Shown one piece after another: positions 60,628 to 64,000 of a stretch of 64,000 nucleotides of DNA. Every line of letters starts with the position of its first letter. Positions within the stretch are counted from its first letter, which is position 1. The stretch comes from Macrotrachela quadricornifera (taxonomy: Eukaryota; Rotifera; Eurotatoria; Philodinida; Philodinidae), in the NCBI GenBank assembly GCA_022393335.1, contig JAJEKB010021931.1, positions 962,643 through 1,026,642 of the forward strand, given 5' to 3'. Made by a program: the position numbers and the translations under genes. The notes beneath the pieces were generated by a model that made no database searches, was not told the DNA's origin, and worked only from the letters and a program-made list of their open reading frames with translations.

Positions 60628-61466
60628 TGATTCAGGATTCTATTCATGATTTGTTCATGTTCTTGCGCAATTTTTTTCTAAATTTAGTTTGTAGAAAATC
60701 TTACTAAGATTCATTGTCCATCCTGTGCAGGAATCTAAGAAAAATCATAAAAAGAATTTTTGGTCAAGATTTTATTAGGTTCGAATCACGATCTGTTTTG
60801 AATCCTAATACCAGGATTCTGTTAAGAGTTATAGTTATATTAAAAAAAAGGATCATATCAGGAATAAATCAAAATAATTAATAAGAACTCGTAACCAAGA
60901 AATCCTACCAAAATTCGACCAGACTCCTGAATGGAACTGTGCAAGAACAGACATATGAAATGCTTTAAAAAATACAAGGAGCCAGTTAAGACCTTTCTAG
61001 ATTTGGGTTTGGAAGTCATTTTAAATTAAATTATCTACTAGCACTTTTACCTTGATCTTGATTTGGTTCTTTTTATAAAGAAACAAAATAAATCTTAGAA
61101 ACTTCGATGATTTTTTTAAAAATTTCTTAAATTTATCAACACGTTATTCTGAGATTCAGACAATAGCAATGAATTATTTATTGAATCTTATTAAAAGAAG
61201 AAAGTTGAAAGTGATTCAAGGAAGGTATTAATTCAAATTTAGTCATCATAATCTTTTTTTCGTTAATTAAATAGTTTTGTTTAGCGATAAATCTTTTCGA
61301 TAGAAACTGCTTATAATTTAGATTGTGTACGAAAAAAATAGAAAATACATTCTTTAAATCGAAATGAAATAAAAATACAGTAACGTTTGAATCTTCTAGA
61401 GCAGTTTACATTCACATCAAATTCAATTTGATGTTTATATTATGTAAAATAAAGACCTTTTAGATA

Positions 61467-61801
61467 TTGATACTCTACGTGTTCATTTCTCTTCTACTCT
61501 ATTTAGAAAATCTTGTACAGATCTTGTCAAGAAATTTACTAATACTTTTAAGTGAACCTAGTCATATCCTGAAAGATGTAATCACAAATCTTTTTCTTTC
61601 CAACTTTGAATTATTGAAATTTTGTCAGGAATCTGAAAACCCATGGATAGAAGTTTACTTCAATATTCAACCGTTTCATTACAAAAAAAAGAGCGAATCC
61701 TTGTAGAATTCTTAACAGATATCTTAAGGATTATCTCTAAAGAAACGAATGACATTCTCTCTCTTCATTCTATACTCTTTAGACAGAGTCGCCGTCCATA
61801 T
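61467..61801 (+). pseudogene. RhoGAP-like fragment (decayed)
   Basis: Frame 1 gives EPSHILKDVITNLFLSNFEL, and frame 2 continues from a poly-A shift near 61685 with KERILVEFLTDILRIISKET before a stop. The pattern 'LPEPvIt--l---F ... LP--n---L-fL---L-rv' is that of the central RhoGAP helices. A frameshift in an A-tract and missing catalytic Arg loop suggest a pseudogene. Order relative to the piece at 60400 is reversed, so these are separate copies or a rearrangement. Confidence 0.3.
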
Positions 61802-62092
61802 TAGAGTAGCTCTATGAGACGGATTTTGTGTACTCTCAATCAGAATTCTTAACTAGTGGCAGTGGCAACATGATGAACCTATCGACTCTGCATGATGTTT
61901 GTGCGTGTGTGTAAGTGTGAACTTACCCTGTTCGTCCATGACTTGGTGGTCGTCACTCGTACAATCAACAGCGATGGTTTTCTGATCACGCGAGCATGAA
62001 TAACTAATCTTTTTCTTGGTTAATCAAAGAATATCCTTTTTTTACTCAATTCAATTCAATTCACTTTCAACCACACAAATAAGTAAACATTA

Positions 62093-63033
62093 TTAATTTG
62101 TTGTCTGTTCGATATTAAATTTTTGGACTCGATGATTTGCGGTATCGACGACATAGAGATTGCCGTGTCGATCGAATGCTAAACCTTTGGGAGTATTTAA
62201 TTGATTGGGCTGTCCTCCTTTACCGTTTCCGCCAGCAAGTATACTTCCCTCCATGGCTCCTTTTGGCCAACGCATGATTCGATTATTCCAATAATCAGCC
62301 ACATAGACACTACCCAATTGATCAACAACAACTCCTTGAGAATAATTTAATTGTGTAAGACCACCTCCTTTTCCTTGACCACCAGCCACAACAATGCCTT
62401 GTTTTGCACCTTTTCTCCATCTCGTTACACGATGATTGTCATACTCAGAGACATACACTGAATGATCTCGATCGACAAATACGTAACAAGGATTAGAGAG
62501 TTGATCGAGACGATTGCCTTGTCCATTGCCACCTGCAACTACTGTTCCTTCGTTATCACCAATTCGATATCGTCTCACTTCATTTTTTTCATTGTGAACG
62601 ATATAGAGAAATCTATTCTCATCCATTGTCAAACTGGTGCAAGAGACGTTTGAGATGATCGTTTCTCCATAAGTACCATTTCGACGAGGCCATCGAACAA
62701 CTCTTCTGTTTCCATTATCGCAGATGATAAGACTATCTCTTTCTTTGTCAACAATTACATCTTGTGGCTCGCTTAGCTGATGAGCCTCATCTCCTCGTCC
62801 ATTTCCACCAGCAATTACCTGACCACTCGTTGCACCGTGCTCCCATGTCACAATACGGTGATTCAACATGTCAGCGATATAAATTATTTGATCATCATCA
62901 ACATACAAACCATTTGGCCGAAAAAGTTGATTGAGCCCATTGCCTTGCCCATTTCCTCCAGCGACAGTGAGACCACTGTTAGTCCATGTTGCATTCGGAT
63001 GAATATCAGTCAAACTGGAACGTAATGGCGCTC
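62093..63033 (-). CDS. NHL-repeat six-bladed beta-propeller protein (5' exon(s) missing)
   Basis: The last exon runs 63033-62093 (about 312 residues) behind a clear acceptor (TTTAATCTCAG) in which the first codon is split. Upstream exon(s) lie beyond the N-gap. The in-frame ATG at 63070 is intronic by this reading. Six NHL repeats of about 48 residues have the form 'L-xP-GL-VD----YIAD--NHRI..W--GA--G--vAGGNG-G----QL': for example RPNGLYVDDDQIIYIADMLN, PQDVIVDKERDSLIICDNGN, and PKGLAFDRHGNLYVVDTANH as the closing blade. Repeat 3 is the most diverged. NHL propellers usually serve as protein- or RNA-binding platforms; in bdelloids such proteins are numerous, often secreted or membrane-tethered, but no leader is visible here. 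The C-terminus ends shortly after the last blade (FNIEQTTN). The frame is intact. Confidence 0.8.
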
Positions 63034-63098
63034 CTGAGATTAAATAAATATATGAAATAGAACTATACATAAACTACATTAAAACAAGTCTCACATTT

Positions 63099-63198
63099 NN
63101 NNNNNNNNNNNNNNNNNNNNNNNNNNNNNNNNNNNNNNNNNNNNNNNNNNNNNNNNNNNNNNNNNNNNNNNNNNNNNNNNNNNNNNNNNNNNNNNNNN
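63099..63198. other. Assembly gap of 100 N
   Basis: Exactly 100 N, the conventional placeholder for a gap of unknown size. It hides the sequence just upstream of the NHL gene's visible exon. Confidence 0.99.
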
Positions 63199-63203
63199 GG
63201 TAA

Positions 63204-63565
63204 GGGGGAAACATCTGACTCCAGTCCCTTGGAGTCAGGTGGAATCACTTGGAGCCAAATGACTCGCACGGAGTCACGCAAAATTACCCAGAATCGCATG
63301 GAGTCATGTGGAGTCATGCGAGATAACAGATTCTGCTACTTCTCTATTAATTAATTCCCATTACAATACAAGTGTTCATTGTTGGAAAACAATTCTCATG
63401 ACAGAACAAAAGTGTTCTGTTTTTGGGAATTATTTCTCAAAACAGAACAAAAGTGTTCCGTTTTTGGGAAATAATTCCAAGAGTGAAACTACAAACTTCA
63501 GTTAAGTGGAATCAAGTGGAGTCAAAGTGGAGTCAAGTGGAGTCATGGAGTCAGATGTTTCCCTG
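63204..63565. mobile_element. MITE with GGGGAAACATCTGACTCC termini and GGAGTCA subrepeats
   Basis: The left end AGGGGGAAACATCTGACTCC pairs with the right end GGAGTCAGATGTTTCCCT. Subterminal regions are filled with GTGGAGTCA/TGACTCC repeats (about seven). The core has two copies of ACAGAACAAAAGTGTTCYGT. No ORF. Adjacency to the N-gap suggests the repeat broke the assembly. Confidence 0.7.
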
Positions 63566-64000
63566 TTGGTGGGTGGTCAACTTGCCTGATACTATTCCAG
63601 AGAGGAGTATATAATGAATTTTATACTAAATGAAAGTTTGTCAAAAATTGGATTTATTGATATTAATCAGTAAGATTTTGTAAGCTTTGTAATGTCGATT
63701 TTCAGAAATTTAACACATTTTCGATATAGAAAATTAATGTCATTTATACATGAAGAGAAAACACGAAGTTTTTCATGAAATTAGTTTTTTTCCACTATTT
63801 TTACTATCTTATACATTTCGAAATACTCTTATTTGATTCGGTTTTTCATACTGCATCCAGGGCTGTCAAGTGCTGATTTTCAAATGTAGTACATTAGATT
63901 TCAAATGAGGTACAGTCGGGGTACATTTTTTTTTAAATGGGGTACACTGTTGGGATACGCAATCTTATCTAAAACGAAAGAATTAGTTTGAAAAAACGAC
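63566..64000. other. Right-edge sequence without recognised gene
   Basis: 63893-63955 contains three GGTAC-centred repeats (GTAGTACAT, GAGGTACAGTCGGGGTACA, GGGGTACACTG), possibly a transposon end that continues beyond the window. Confidence 0.35.

Noticed and set aside
1..64000. CRISPR arrays, prokaryotic operons or phage modules
   Set aside because: Repeats are not spaced like CRISPR, and genes have spliceosomal introns and TATA boxes; the sequence is eukaryotic.

Overview
The window looks like nuclear DNA of a small invertebrate, most probably a bdelloid rotifer (Rotaria/Adineta type). It is AT-rich. Its genes have short spliceosomal introns (about 50-95 nt, GT..AG). The gene families are ones I associate with bdelloids: an arginine ADP-ribosyltransferase fused to kinesin-light-chain-like TPRs, rhodopsin-like GPCRs with few introns, an NHL beta-propeller protein, a ubiquitin-like/PARP protein, caspase-like proteins, and cyanovirin-N homology (CVNH) lectins. 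The taxon is inferred from gene content; no marker gene is present. There is one 100-N scaffold gap at 63099-63198.

Layout. 1-5970: a tandem duplication (offset about 3.62 kb), each copy with a secreted two-exon CVNH lectin gene. Copy 1 also holds an 827-bp piggyBac-like insertion with TTAA duplications that copy 2 lacks. 5970-7670: two degenerate copies of a dispersed repeat. 7670-9578 and 22530-24437: a 1.9-kb dispersed duplication, each copy with an intact two-exon four-TM (MS4A/CD20-like) gene and a TATA box. 9.6-14.4 kb: transposon relics (MITE, tRNA-like SINE head, piggyBac-like remnant, FLYWCH fragment, ACAGGGTGGCC foldbacks). 14.88-16.52 kb: a very large inverted repeat abutting the 5' end of the ART-TPR gene (16557-21379), whose intron carries a 1688-bp element with a 6-bp target duplication. 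25200-26177: an intact GPCR. 28935-31927: a nine-exon F-box/LRR gene in which most exons are single 84-nt LRR modules. 32300-34315: a decayed Tc1-like transposon with terminal repeats of over 400 bp. 34990-35722: a GPCR pseudogene. 38.2-39.8 kb: 17 tandem 93-bp units, open as 31-residue repeats. 42.3-42.8 kb: a small two-exon gene with a ubiquitin/Crinkler-like N-terminus. 48.7-49.05 kb: the 3' exons of an unrecognised gene. 50095-51912: the Ub-like/PARP gene. 54170-54980: a caspase-like gene that has lost its catalytic histidine. 59-62 kb: decayed coding relics, some RhoGAP-like. 62093-63033: a 5'-truncated NHL propeller gene.

Functionally, the window is rich in genes of recognition or defence type: secreted lectins, two NAD-consuming ADP-ribosyltransferases of different classes that appear to share an extra Rossmann-like module, a pseudo-caspase, and an F-box/LRR protein. 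They lie in transposon-dense DNA with at least five foldback or inverted-repeat families. No operon logic applies. Co-function of these genes is a hypothesis, not something the sequence shows.
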